From assembly GCF_003185895.1 (NCBI RefSeq), contig NZ_QHLY01000007.1:186001-250000 (forward strand): DNA of 64,000 nucleotides. Reading direction: 5' to 3'. The stretch is from Cryobacterium arcticum. Its GTDB lineage: Bacteria > Actinomycetota > Actinomycetes > Actinomycetales > Microbacteriaceae. Positions 8,602-16,747 of this stretch are shown piece by piece. Both the position numbers and the translations under genes were made by a program. Position 1 is the stretch's first letter; each line of letters begins with the position of its first letter. Under the pieces are notes generated by a model, which searched no databases, had not been told where the DNA came from, and saw nothing but the letters and a program-made list of their open reading frames with translations.

Positions 8602-10293
8602 TTACGGCAGCGGCCGCGCGCCGAGGTCGCGCAGGTAGTCGGCCGCGCCGGTGAGGTCGGTGCCGGCCGACCGGTAGCCCACGTAACCGTCCCAGCGCAC
8701 CAGATAGTGCGCGGTGCCGGGGCGCCGGGTCGAGGAGACCGTCACGCGTGGGGCCGCCGACCAGCGGGAGCGCGGGGCGAACTCGGTGCGTTCCACGGTG
8801 ACCAGGTGCGCCCACTCGGCCTGGAAGCCGAGCGCCGGTCCCCGAGGCCAGCGCGCCGCCGGCCCGCACAGCAGCAGGCGGAACACCGGCGTCGGCGGCG
8901 CAGAGGCCCGTGCTGCGGCGGGCGGCGCGGGCAGTGCGACGGTGGCGGGTGCGAGCGCCAGGCCGGGCTGGGGGTAGCGATCGCCGGGCCGGGGGCCTCC
9001 GCGGAGCCGGCGGGGGCCGTCCACCGACAGCGGGCTGCGCCGGTAGCGGATGCCCAGCTGGGAGATCACGCGGAACCCGGCCCGGCGGGCGGCCCGGCTG
9101 CGCAGCACCGTCGCGGCCAGTCGGGCGCCCAGGGCGGCCCGCAGCGTTCGCACCAGCAGGTTCCTCGAGGTCGCCAGCCCGAACGCGAGGTCGGTGCCGG
9201 TCAGTACGGACCGGGCCACGGGCAGGCGCTCGCGGCCGTAACTCTGCAACAGGGATTGCTGCGCGGCGCCGCTGCAGACGAGGGCGAGTTTCGAGCCGAG
9301 GTTGACGGCATCCTGGATGCCCGTGTTCATGCCCTGGCCGCCGGCCGGGCTGTGGATGTGGGCGGCATCACCGGCGAGGAACACCCGGCCGCGCCGGAAC
9401 CTGTCGGCGATGCGGCTGCTGATGGTGAAGTCACTGAGCCAGACCGGGTGGTGCAGAACGAGGCGCTCCCGGGTGTAGCGGGAGACGGTGGCCTGCAGCA
9501 GTTCCAGGGTGATGGCGTCGGTGGCCGCGCCCGGCGGCAGCAGTACGATCACTCGCCAGCCGGCCGGCGAACCGAGCGGGAAGAGCAACAGCGGTCCCGG
9601 TTCGGCGAAATAGGCGTGCGCGCTGCCGGGGTCGACGCCGTCGATCTCGAGGTCGGCCACCAGGAACCGCTGCGGATACGACAGCCCGGTGAACCCGATG
9701 CCGGCGAGTTTCCGGGTGCTGCTGTGCGCGCCGTCGCAGCCCACCACGTAGCGGGAGCGCACCGTGCGGGGCGGCACCCCGGCCGATTCGAGGGTGCTGG
9801 TGACGCCGTCGGCGTCTTGCACCAAGCCGGTCAGAGTGAGACCGCGACCCACCCCGGTGCCGGTGCTGGCCAGCCGGTCCACGAGCACTCGTTCGGTGCT
9901 GGCCTGCGCGAGGATCAGCAGGAACGGGAACCGGGTGTCGGAGAGAGTGTCGTCGACGAGCGGCACTGTGTGCACGGGCACGGGGTTCAGCGGAACAGTT
10001 CGCGTGCGAGTCCGGCGGCCCAGCCCGTGGTCGTGCAGCACCAGCGTGTCGACCGGCCGGCCCGCGGCGACGAGGTCGTCTGCCAACCGGTTGCGGGCGA
10101 GCACCTCGAGGGTGCGGGCGTGGATGGCCAGTGCGCGGGACTCGTGCACGGCATCCGGCGCCTGGTCGACGATCTGCACCGACACTCCGAGGGTGCGCAG
10201 CTCCCGGGCCAGGGCGAGTCCGGTGGGGCCGGCGCCCACGATCAGCACGTCCACGTCGACGTCGGTGCCCGCGGGCCGAGCCGCCCTGGCCAT
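8602..10293 (-). CDS. FAD-dependent aromatic monooxygenase (PheA/TfdB-like)
   Basis: A 563-aa class A flavin monooxygenase. The dinucleotide motif VGAGPTGLALARELR starts near residue 19, the GCDGAHS (DG) motif near residue 183, and the flavin-ribityl motif FLAGDAAHIHSPAGGQGMN near 306. Such enzymes hydroxylate phenols or polyketide-like aromatics using NAD(P)H and oxygen. The C-terminal 130 residues correspond in position to the thioredoxin-like domain of the phenol hydroxylase group but are Pro/Arg-rich and poorly conserved. The ATG at 10293 is preferred because it begins just before the first beta strand; an ATG at 10332 adds 13 residues of no recognisable value. No pathway neighbours are present, so the substrate is open. 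Confidence 0.85.
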   Translation of the reverse strand: MARAARPAGTDVDVDVLIVGAGPTGLALARELRTLGVSVQIVDQAPDAVHESRALAIHARTLEVLARNRLADDLVAAGRPVDTLVLHDHGLGRRTRTRTVPLNPVPVHTVPLVDDTLSDTRFPFLLILAQASTERVLVDRLASTGTGVGRGLTLTGLVQDADGVTSTLESAGVPPRTVRSRYVVGCDGAHSSTRKLAGIGFTGLSYPQRFLVADLEIDGVDPGSAHAYFAEPGPLLLFPLGSPAGWRVIVLLPPGAATDAITLELLQATVSRYTRERLVLHHPVWLSDFTISSRIADRFRRGRVFLAGDAAHIHSPAGGQGMNTGIQDAVNLGSKLALVCSGAAQQSLLQSYGRERLPVARSVLTGTDLAFGLATSRNLLVRTLRAALGARLAATVLRSRAARRAGFRVISQLGIRYRRSPLSVDGPRRLRGGPRPGDRYPQPGLALAPATVALPAPPAAARASAPPTPVFRLLLCGPAARWPRGPALGFQAEWAHLVTVERTEFAPRSRWSAAPRVTVSSTRRPGTAHYLVRWDGYVGYRSAGTDLTGAADYLRDLGARPLP

Positions 10294-10694
10294 GACCTTA
10301 CCGACGTTCCGATTGTGCCGACATGCACCCATGCTGCCCCGGAACGGCTCGCCGCTCTAGGTGCGCGTGTCGGCGTGGTCGGCGAAAGTTTCTGGATGTC
10401 CTGGATGCGCCTGAACCAGCCGGTTGTGGGCCGGTTCCGCCGCCGGGGACGGTCCGGTGAAAGGGTAGCCTTCCTCATTTTCGCCGCGGCGCGCGGATAG
10501 GCTTGCAACCCAAACGGGGGCATTTTTCCGGCGGCGCCAGCGTGAAGCGCCGCCCCAGGCCCTGTGGGCGCTGTACCGGCTGACAACCCGTTCCCGGTCT
10601 GATGGGGTGCCGGTGAACGCGCGGCCGCGCATCCGGATATGTTCAGCCGGACGCACTCGCCGCAGCATCCAATCACGTGCAGGGGGCACCGACC
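10294..10694. other. Divergent intergenic region of about 400 bp
   Basis: This lies between the divergent monooxygenase and ABC transporter genes. No convincing gene is present: open frames on both strands lack codon bias and family features. It contains a GC-rich hairpin at 10530-10554 (8-bp arms GGCGGCGC/GCGCCGCC around a 9-nt loop), followed by no T-run. It presumably holds promoters for both neighbours, but I cannot assign -35/-10 elements with confidence. Confidence 0.4.
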
Positions 10695-11516
10695 ATGACC
10701 GCAACCGACCGAGAACTCGAGCCGCACGGTGCGCCGCCACGGCCGTCGCCGTCAGGTGAGGCGCACACCGGCGAGAACGCCGTGGTGGCCCAGTCGCTGC
10801 GCAAGACCTACGGGCGCGGAATGTCTGCCGTTGCCGCGCTCGATGACGTCTCGGTGGCGTTTCCCCGCGGCCAGTTCGCGGCCGTGATGGGCCCGTCGGG
10901 CTCGGGCAAGTCCACCCTGATGCAGTGCCTGGCTGGGCTGGACTCGGTGAGCAGTGGCACCGTCTTGATCGACGGGGTACCGATCACCGGGCTGCGTGAC
11001 CGGGGCCTCACCCGCCTCCGCCGGGAGAAGATCGGTTTCGTCTTCCAGGCCTACAATCTCGTGCCCACCCTCACGGCCAAGCAGAACATCGTGCTGCCCC
11101 TCGCCCTCGCCAGGCGACGGGTGGACCGCGCCTGGTTCGACGAGGTCGTGCAGACCCTCGGCCTCACCGGCCGATTGAAACATCGCCCGCACGAACTGTC
11201 GGGCGGCCAGCAGCAGCGGGTCGCCGTGGCGCGCGCCCTGCTCAGCCGGCCGGCCGTGATCTTCGCCGACGAACCGACCGGGAACCTGGACTCCGTGGCC
11301 GGCGCCGAAGTGCTCGCCCTGCTGCGCACGAGCGTCGCCCAGTGGGGCCAGACCGTCATCATGGTCACCCACGATGCGGTTGCTGCGGCGTGCTCCGACA
11401 GGGTCGTTCTCCTGGCGGACGGACGCCTCGCGGGTGAGTTGCAGGACCCCACCGTAGAAACCGTCCTGGGCGCCCTGCACGGCGCCCGACTGGCGCCCAA
11501 CCGGGCGTCGGCGTGA
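10695..11516 (+). CDS. ABC transporter ATP-binding protein (MacB/LolD-like)
   Basis: A 273-aa ATPase of the MacB/LolD class that drives mechanotransmission-type ABC systems (peptide, antibiotic or lipoprotein efflux). It has Walker A GPSGSGKST (66-74), Q-loop FVFQAYNLVPTLT, signature LSGGQQQRVAVARAL (about 168-182), Walker B VIFADEP followed by TGNLDS, and switch His in MVTHD. The first 28 residues are a disordered extension. The ATG at 10695 is chosen because AGGGGG lies 8 nt upstream; an in-frame GTG at 10677 has no such site. The stop overlaps the permease start by 4 bp, indicating translational coupling. Confidence 0.92.
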   Translation: MTATDRELEPHGAPPRPSPSGEAHTGENAVVAQSLRKTYGRGMSAVAALDDVSVAFPRGQFAAVMGPSGSGKSTLMQCLAGLDSVSSGTVLIDGVPITGLRDRGLTRLRREKIGFVFQAYNLVPTLTAKQNIVLPLALARRRVDRAWFDEVVQTLGLTGRLKHRPHELSGGQQQRVAVARALLSRPAVIFADEPTGNLDSVAGAEVLALLRTSVAQWGQTVIMVTHDAVAAACSDRVVLLADGRLAGELQDPTVETVLGALHGARLAPNRASA

Positions 11517-14026
11517 TCAGGGTCGTTCTCTCCGGCCTGCGCGCCACCCTGGCTCGGCTGCTGGCGACCGCCCTGGCGGTGGCGCTCTCCGTAGGGTTCG
11601 TCGTGGCAACGCTCACCCTCTCAGCCACGTTCACCCACACCACCGAGGAGTCGCTGACCGCGAGCATGGCCAACGCGGATGTGCTGGTCACACCCGCTGT
11701 CGCGATGGTCGCCACCTCCGATCCGCGCACATCGACGGATGTGCTCCTGAAGGTGCTGCCGGCCGTTCAAGCGGCCGCAGGGGTGGCCGGCGCCGACGTG
11801 GAACGGCTCGCGTACGTTGACCTGCACCACGGCGAGACCCGCAGCGTGGCCCAGGTGAACACCCTGCTGGCCGAGTCGGTGCGCTGGCAGACCCTCGCTT
11901 CCGGCCGCTGGCCGACGAGCGTGACCGAGGCCACCCTCGACCAGCCCGCGGCCGAGGCGATGGACCTGGCCGAGGGCGACACCGTGACGATGGCCGCCGT
12001 CGGCTCCGGGGTCAGCCCCACCGAACTGACGATTGTGGGAATCACCGACGCCCAGGCCGCCGGGGTGGGCACCAGCGCATCCACCCTGATCGTGCCGGCC
12101 GAGGCCCTCGAGGACCCGGCGCTGTTCGCCGTCTCCACCTCGATCCTGGTCGCGGGGGCAACGGATGGTGCACCGGCCAGTGCTGCGCTGGCCGCCGCGG
12201 TGACCTCGGCGGTCGCGGGTACCTCCGGCGTGGTGGTGCAGACCAGGGCGCAGGCGGTCGACCAGCAGACCGCCCTGCTCTCCGGCAGCGCCACCGTGAT
12301 CACGAGCATCCTGTTGGCGTTCGCCACGATCGCCCTGTTCGTGGCCTCCATTGTGATCGCCAACACCTTCCAGGTGCTCGTGAGCCAACGCACCAGGGAG
12401 CTGGCGCTGCTGCGCTGCATCGGCGCCAGCGCCGGGCAGGTGCGCCGGCTGATCCTGTGGGAGGCGCTCCTGCTGGGCGTGGTGGCGTCGGTGCTCGGGG
12501 TGGGCATCGGCCTGGTCGGATCAGTCGTGCTGGCCGAGCTCAGCCGTGACGGCGCATCCGGGCTGCACCTGGGGCAGCTGGTGATCGACCCGGTGCGGCT
12601 GGCGATCGGTTTCGGCATCGGGGTGCTGCTCACCCTGTTCTCGGCCCTGTCTCCGGCCCGTCGGGCCACCCGGGTGCGGCCGGTTGCCGCTATGCGGGCC
12701 GTGGCGGCGCCCGCGAGTGTGCGCCAGGGTGTGGTGGGCCTGGTCGCCGCGCTCGCGCTGCTCGTTGTCGGCGGGACCGGTCTCTATCTCGGTGCGACCC
12801 GCTCGGGCCTGACCCTGGCGGTCGTCTCCGGGGTGGTCAGTTTTCTCGGCATCCTGCTCTGCTCGGCACTGTTCATTCCGTGGATCGTGCGGGCGGCGGG
12901 CATGGTCATCGGCTGGACGTCGGCACCGGCCCGGCTGGCCGCCCTCAACGCCACCCGCAACCCGGCTCGCACCGCCTCGACCGCCGCGGCGCTGCTGGTG
13001 GGGGTGACACTAGTGACGATGATGGTGGTCGGGGTGACGTCGGTGCGCACCTCGATCGGCGACAGGATCGACGAGAAGCGGCCGGTGGACCTCACCGTGC
13101 AGTCGGTCGACCCGGCCGGGATGACGCCGGAGGAGATCGACGGCGTCACCGACCTGCCCGAAGTAGCGGGGGCGACGGCGGTCGATTCCGCCCGGATCAC
13201 GATCACCCCGGCCGGCGGTGAACCCCGGGTGCTGGCCGCCCGCGGTCTCGACTCGGCCGAGGTTCAGGGGGTGGCACGTTCGAACGTGGTCGTGCCCGCG
13301 GTCGGCGAGGTGATGCTCAACCCGACGGATGCCGGTGCGTTGCAGGCCGGTGATGTCGTGACCGTTGCCGGAGACGTCGGCAGCGCCACCCTGACCGTGG
13401 TCTTGGCCGAGACCTCGCAGCGGAAACACGCCACCCTCACCAAGCAGGATCTCGCCCTGGTGGCGGCGCCGGTGACCAAACAGTTGCAGCTGCGGCTGGA
13501 CGACGAGGTCACCAGCAACCAGGTGCAGCAATTGAGCACCGTCATCCTCTCGGTGAGCGACGCGTTCACGGTGGGTGGCGGCGCGCCGGAGCGCACCTAC
13601 TACGAGCAGATTCTCGACGTGATGCTGCTGATCGTGCTGGCCCTGCTCACCATGGCGGTCGTGATCGCCTGCGTGGGCGTCGCCAACACCATGGCGCTGT
13701 CGGTGTTCGAACGTCGGCGGGAGTCGGCGCTGTTGCGGGCGTTGGGCCTCACCCGCGGGCAGTTGCGCGGCATGTTGGGCCTCGAGGCGACCTTGATCAC
13801 CCTGGTGGCCGCCGCGTGCGGGATCGGCCTCGGCGTCGTGTACGCCTGGGCCGGGCTGTCGGCCGTGTCGCTGCAGGCCCAGAAGCTCGCGCTGCGCGTG
13901 CACCTGCCCTGGGACCAGCTCGCGCTGGTCGTCGTTGCGGCGATCGTGGCCGGACTGCTGGCCACCGTGGTGCCCGCCAGTGGGGCAGCGCGGCGCTCAC
14001 CGGTGGCGGGTCTGCTGCACGAGTAG
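11513..14026 (+). CDS. FtsX/MacB-type ABC transporter permease
   Basis: An 837-aa permease with two FtsX units, the size usual for duplicated actinobacterial MacB-like permeases. It has an N-terminal helix (about 15-37), a large extracytoplasmic MacB-core-like region (about 40-260), then an FtsX block (about 265-390) with the repeated pattern SQRTRELALLRCIGAS. Further helices follow (about 400-470), a second extracellular domain (about 510-690) and a second FtsX block (about 700-835) with ERRRESALLRALGLTRGQ. GTG start overlapping the ATPase stop. The pair probably exports or extracts a hydrophobic or peptide substrate; no dedicated regulator or substrate gene lies next to it. Confidence 0.9.
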   Translation: MIRVVLSGLRATLARLLATALAVALSVGFVVATLTLSATFTHTTEESLTASMANADVLVTPAVAMVATSDPRTSTDVLLKVLPAVQAAAGVAGADVERLAYVDLHHGETRSVAQVNTLLAESVRWQTLASGRWPTSVTEATLDQPAAEAMDLAEGDTVTMAAVGSGVSPTELTIVGITDAQAAGVGTSASTLIVPAEALEDPALFAVSTSILVAGATDGAPASAALAAAVTSAVAGTSGVVVQTRAQAVDQQTALLSGSATVITSILLAFATIALFVASIVIANTFQVLVSQRTRELALLRCIGASAGQVRRLILWEALLLGVVASVLGVGIGLVGSVVLAELSRDGASGLHLGQLVIDPVRLAIGFGIGVLLTLFSALSPARRATRVRPVAAMRAVAAPASVRQGVVGLVAALALLVVGGTGLYLGATRSGLTLAVVSGVVSFLGILLCSALFIPWIVRAAGMVIGWTSAPARLAALNATRNPARTASTAAALLVGVTLVTMMVVGVTSVRTSIGDRIDEKRPVDLTVQSVDPAGMTPEEIDGVTDLPEVAGATAVDSARITITPAGGEPRVLAARGLDSAEVQGVARSNVVVPAVGEVMLNPTDAGALQAGDVVTVAGDVGSATLTVVLAETSQRKHATLTKQDLALVAAPVTKQLQLRLDDEVTSNQVQQLSTVILSVSDAFTVGGGAPERTYYEQILDVMLLIVLALLTMAVVIACVGVANTMALSVFERRRESALLRALGLTRGQLRGMLGLEATLITLVAAACGIGLGVVYAWAGLSAVSLQAQKLALRVHLPWDQLALVVVAAIVAGLLATVVPASGAARRSPVAGLLHE

Positions 14027-14042
14027 CTGCGAGTGGACCGGC

Positions 14043-14768
14043 TCAGGCGTCGGGGTCTTCCGGGTCCAGGTCGTCCAGTTCGTCGGGGCCCGGCACCCGG
14101 AACTCGTCCGCGGCCGCCTCGGTGTGGTCGAAGATCGAGCGCAGCAGCCCGGCCATGGTGGTGGAGCGCAGCATCGCCACCTGGTCGAGCGGGCCGACCG
14201 GGGCGATGCCGGCCAGCTGCCAGGCGGCTTCGACCGGATCGTCCGACAGCGCGACATCCGCTGACCAGGCATCGTCGGTGAACTCGCTGGCCAGTGAGAG
14301 GGTGCGGCGCACGGTCTGCTCGGCGAGCACGCGCAGGGGCTTGAGGGCGTCATCCCAGACCAGCGCGGGCAGCTCGCGCACGACCGCCTGCGGGTACGGC
14401 GCATCCTGGCTCCAATCCACCACTTCGAACCGGCGGTCGCCCTGGGCGACCAGGCCCACGAAGCCCTCCGGCGCCACCAGTTCGATCACCTGGGCGACGG
14501 TGCCGGTGCTGAACGGGTGTTCGCCGCCGCCGACCTCCTGGCCCCGTTCGATGAGCACCACACCGAACTCGGCGGGCTCCGATTCGAGGATGCGCGCGAG
14601 CATGATCAGGTACCGCTCCTCGAACACCCGCAGTTGCAGGGGCATGTAGGGGAACAGCACCGACCCGAGGGGGAACATCGGCAGGCCGGACGGCCCCGCG
14701 TCGGCGCACGTGTCGGCGGCGCTGTCCGGGGTTCCGGGCTCGTCGGGTGGGCTCCCGTGGTTCGACAT
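14043..14768 (-). CDS. LON peptidase substrate-binding domain protein
   Basis: A 241-aa stand-alone LON N-terminal (LAN) domain protein without AAA or protease parts. Core motifs are MFPLGSVLFPYMPLQLRVFE from about residue 31 and the later SEPAEFGVVLIERGQEVGGG (about 60-80), followed by a helical second half. A short Pro/Asp-rich N-terminus and an acidic C-terminal tail (PDELDDLDPEDPDA) flank it. Such proteins bind peptides or act as adaptors; function is not established. The start at 14768 lacks a clear Shine-Dalgarno, and a further in-frame Met lies 39 bp upstream. It converges on the ABC permease with only 16 bp between stops. Confidence 0.82.
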   Translation of the reverse strand: MSNHGSPPDEPGTPDSAADTCADAGPSGLPMFPLGSVLFPYMPLQLRVFEERYLIMLARILESEPAEFGVVLIERGQEVGGGEHPFSTGTVAQVIELVAPEGFVGLVAQGDRRFEVVDWSQDAPYPQAVVRELPALVWDDALKPLRVLAEQTVRRTLSLASEFTDDAWSADVALSDDPVEAAWQLAGIAPVGPLDQVAMLRSTTMAGLLRSIFDHTEAAADEFRVPGPDELDDLDPEDPDA

Positions 14769-14836
14769 GAATCCAGCGAAGCACGCTCCCGCCCGAATGC
14801 CAAGCACCGCGTTCCGCCGGTGGGGGGATTACGGGG

Positions 14837-16255
14837 TTAGGGCTGGTCGGCGTGGATCGGCGGCAGCCGGGCCGACCAGGGCATCGCCTGCTCGAGTTGG
14901 GCCGCCACCTGCAGGAGCAGGTCGTCTCGGCCGTACGCGGCCACCAGCTGCACCCCGATCGGCAGGCCCTCCCTGCTCTGACCGAGCGGGAGGCTGATCG
15001 CCGGGTGGCCGGAGACGTTGAACGGCGCCGTGAACGGGCCGAATTCGAGGATGCGGCGGATCCAGGAGCGGGTGGTGTGGCCGGCCTCGTTGTAGTCGAG
15101 GGTGCCATGGGGGAGCGGCAGCTGGGCCACGGTCGGGGTGAGAAGGATGTCGTAGCGGGTGAGGAAATGGCCGATCGTCCTGGTGACCCGGTTCTGCGCG
15201 TCGATCGCCGCGGCCACATCGAGCGCGCTCGCCGCCGCGGCCTCGGCGAGGACCACCCTGGACACGGCCTCGAGCTGGGCGGGATCCGGCCGGCGGGGTG
15301 CCCGCAACAGCGCCGTTCCGGTGGTCAGCGCGGCCAGCATCTCGGCCTCGACGATGTCGGTCGGATCGAGGTCGGGGCCGTCCTGCTCCACCGAGTGCCC
15401 GATCCACTCCAGCGAGCGGCCCGCCGCCACCGCGACGGCGGCGACCTGGGCGTCCACCGGAACCCCGGACCAGGGCGCAGGCAGCAGGGCCACCCGGAGC
15501 CGCCCGGGGTCCCGCTGAATGGCCGCGGCGTGGCCCGGAACCGGGGCGGGCAGGGTGTACTTCTCGCCCACGCTGGGGGCGCCGACGGCATCGAGCAGGT
15601 GGGCGGCATCCCGGATGCTGCGGGTGATCGCGAACTCGCCGATCAGGCCGAATCCGGCCTCCCCGGCTAACGGACCGCTGGGAGTGCGGCCGCGGCTGGG
15701 CTTGAGCCCGACCACACCGCAACAGGCCGCCGGCACCCGGATGGAGCCCGCGGCGTCGTTGGCGTGTGCGATCGGCACCGCACCGGCGGCCACCAGCGCG
15801 GCGGCTCCTCCGCTGGAGCCGCCGACGCCGCGGTCGAGACTCCAGGGGTTGCGGGTGGGGCCGGTGCGAAGCGGTTCGGTGGCGAAGTTCAGCCCGAATT
15901 CCGGGGCCGTGGTCTGGCCGATCGCCACCAACCCGGCGGCACGGAACCGCACCATCAACTCATGATCGACCTGGGCTGCCACGCCCTGGATGCTGCGGCT
16001 GCCCAATGCGAAGTGCACGCCGCGGGCGAACGGGCCGCTGTCCTTGATCAGGAAGGGAACACCGGCGAACGGGCCGGCGGCGTCATATGCCAAGGCCGGT
16101 TCGAACAGGGGCCGGGCGAGGGCGTTGAGATCGGGATTGACCGCAGCGACCGCCCGGCGGGCGAGGCGCTCGACCTGGTCGGCGGTCACGGCGCCCGAGC
16201 GGATGGCGCGGCTCAACCCGACGGCGTCGAGGCTGGTGTATTCGGCGAGGTCCAC
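14837..16255 (-). CDS. Amidase (amidase signature family)
   Basis: A 472-aa amidase-signature hydrolase. The catalytic lysine lies in GVPFLIKDSGP (about residue 80), and the Ser-rich signature GGSSGGAAALVAAG (about 140-153) carries the cis-Ser and nucleophile Ser relationship, continuing into GSIRVPA and GLKPSRGRTPSGP. A late FNVSGHPAISLPLG block matches the family C-terminal region. It hydrolyses an amide bond in an unknown substrate; 6-aminohexanoate or nicotinamide-like substrates are common for relatives. The GTG at 16255 fits the family N-terminus (VDLAEYTSLDAVGL). Upstream ATGs exist at 16291-16303 but overlap the preceding gene. It follows the acetyltransferase stop by 4 bp, probably one operon. 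Confidence 0.87.
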   Translation of the reverse strand: MDLAEYTSLDAVGLSRAIRSGAVTADQVERLARRAVAAVNPDLNALARPLFEPALAYDAAGPFAGVPFLIKDSGPFARGVHFALGSRSIQGVAAQVDHELMVRFRAAGLVAIGQTTAPEFGLNFATEPLRTGPTRNPWSLDRGVGGSSGGAAALVAAGAVPIAHANDAAGSIRVPAACCGVVGLKPSRGRTPSGPLAGEAGFGLIGEFAITRSIRDAAHLLDAVGAPSVGEKYTLPAPVPGHAAAIQRDPGRLRVALLPAPWSGVPVDAQVAAVAVAAGRSLEWIGHSVEQDGPDLDPTDIVEAEMLAALTTGTALLRAPRRPDPAQLEAVSRVVLAEAAAASALDVAAAIDAQNRVTRTIGHFLTRYDILLTPTVAQLPLPHGTLDYNEAGHTTRSWIRRILEFGPFTAPFNVSGHPAISLPLGQSREGLPIGVQLVAAYGRDDLLLQVAAQLEQAMPWSARLPPIHADQP

Positions 16256-16259
16256 GGTG

Positions 16260-16670
16260 TCAGTCCAGGCGTTTGCCGAGCACTCGCACATCCGCATCCG
16301 CATAGCCGAGCCGGGTGTAGAAGCCGATCACCTGCGCATTGGCCTCACGCACCATCAGCTGCAGCTTGACGGCGCCGTTCGCGGTGAGCCAGGACTCCGC
16401 CGCCTGCATGAGCTTTCGGCCAAGACCGGCGCCCCGCTCGCTGGCGGCAACGGCCAGGTAGTACACCCAGCCGCGGTGGCCGTCGTGCCCCACCATCACG
16501 GTGCCGACGAGTCGGTCGTCCCGGTAGCCGCCGAGCACCGTCGAGGTGGCGCCGTCGAGCGCCCGCTGCAGGTCGACGGCGGGCGGATTCCACGGGCGGG
16601 TCAGGCCGGCCTCCTCCCAGAGGGCGACGACAGCGTCGACATCGGCGGGGGAGATCTCGGCAATGCGCAT
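16260..16670 (-). CDS. GNAT acetyltransferase, YpeA-like
   Basis: A 136-aa GCN5-related N-acetyltransferase. The order of segments matches the E. coli YpeA group: ALWEEAGLTRPWNPP (16-30), GTVMVGHDGHRGWVYYLAV (56-74), the acetyl-CoA loop ERGAGLGRKLM (78-88) and the ending YTRLGYADADVRVLGKRL. The acceptor substrate of this group is not known. The start is preceded by CAGAAT at 6 nt rather than a Shine-Dalgarno. Upstream of, and nearly abutting, the amidase gene. Confidence 0.87.
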   Translation of the reverse strand: MRIAEISPADVDAVVALWEEAGLTRPWNPPAVDLQRALDGATSTVLGGYRDDRLVGTVMVGHDGHRGWVYYLAVAASERGAGLGRKLMQAAESWLTANGAVKLQLMVREANAQVIGFYTRLGYADADVRVLGKRLD

Positions 16671-16676
16671 CGGTCC

Positions 16677-16682
16677 ATTCTG
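16677..16682 (-). promoter_or_regulatory. -10-like CAGAAT, 6 nt before the acetyltransferase ATG
   Basis: On the minus strand CAGAAT is followed by GGACCG and the ATG at 16670, with no ribosome site. Same hexamer and spacing as at 2601. Confidence 0.4.
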
Positions 16683-16747
16683 CCCGGGCGAACCTGCCTT
16701 CTGGCCTGCTTTTTACCGTTACGCTTCGAGAAATAGCTGGGGGACGC

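Noticed and set aside
7735..10500. Plus-strand open frame of about 920 codons opposite the glycosidase and monooxygenase genes
   Set aside because: Low-complexity antisense translation crossing two real genes and their spacer. No family features.
10242..10740. Short minus-strand open frames in the divergent gap before the ABC transporter
   Set aside because: They overlap the ABC ATPase start, lack codon bias and ribosome sites, and match no family.
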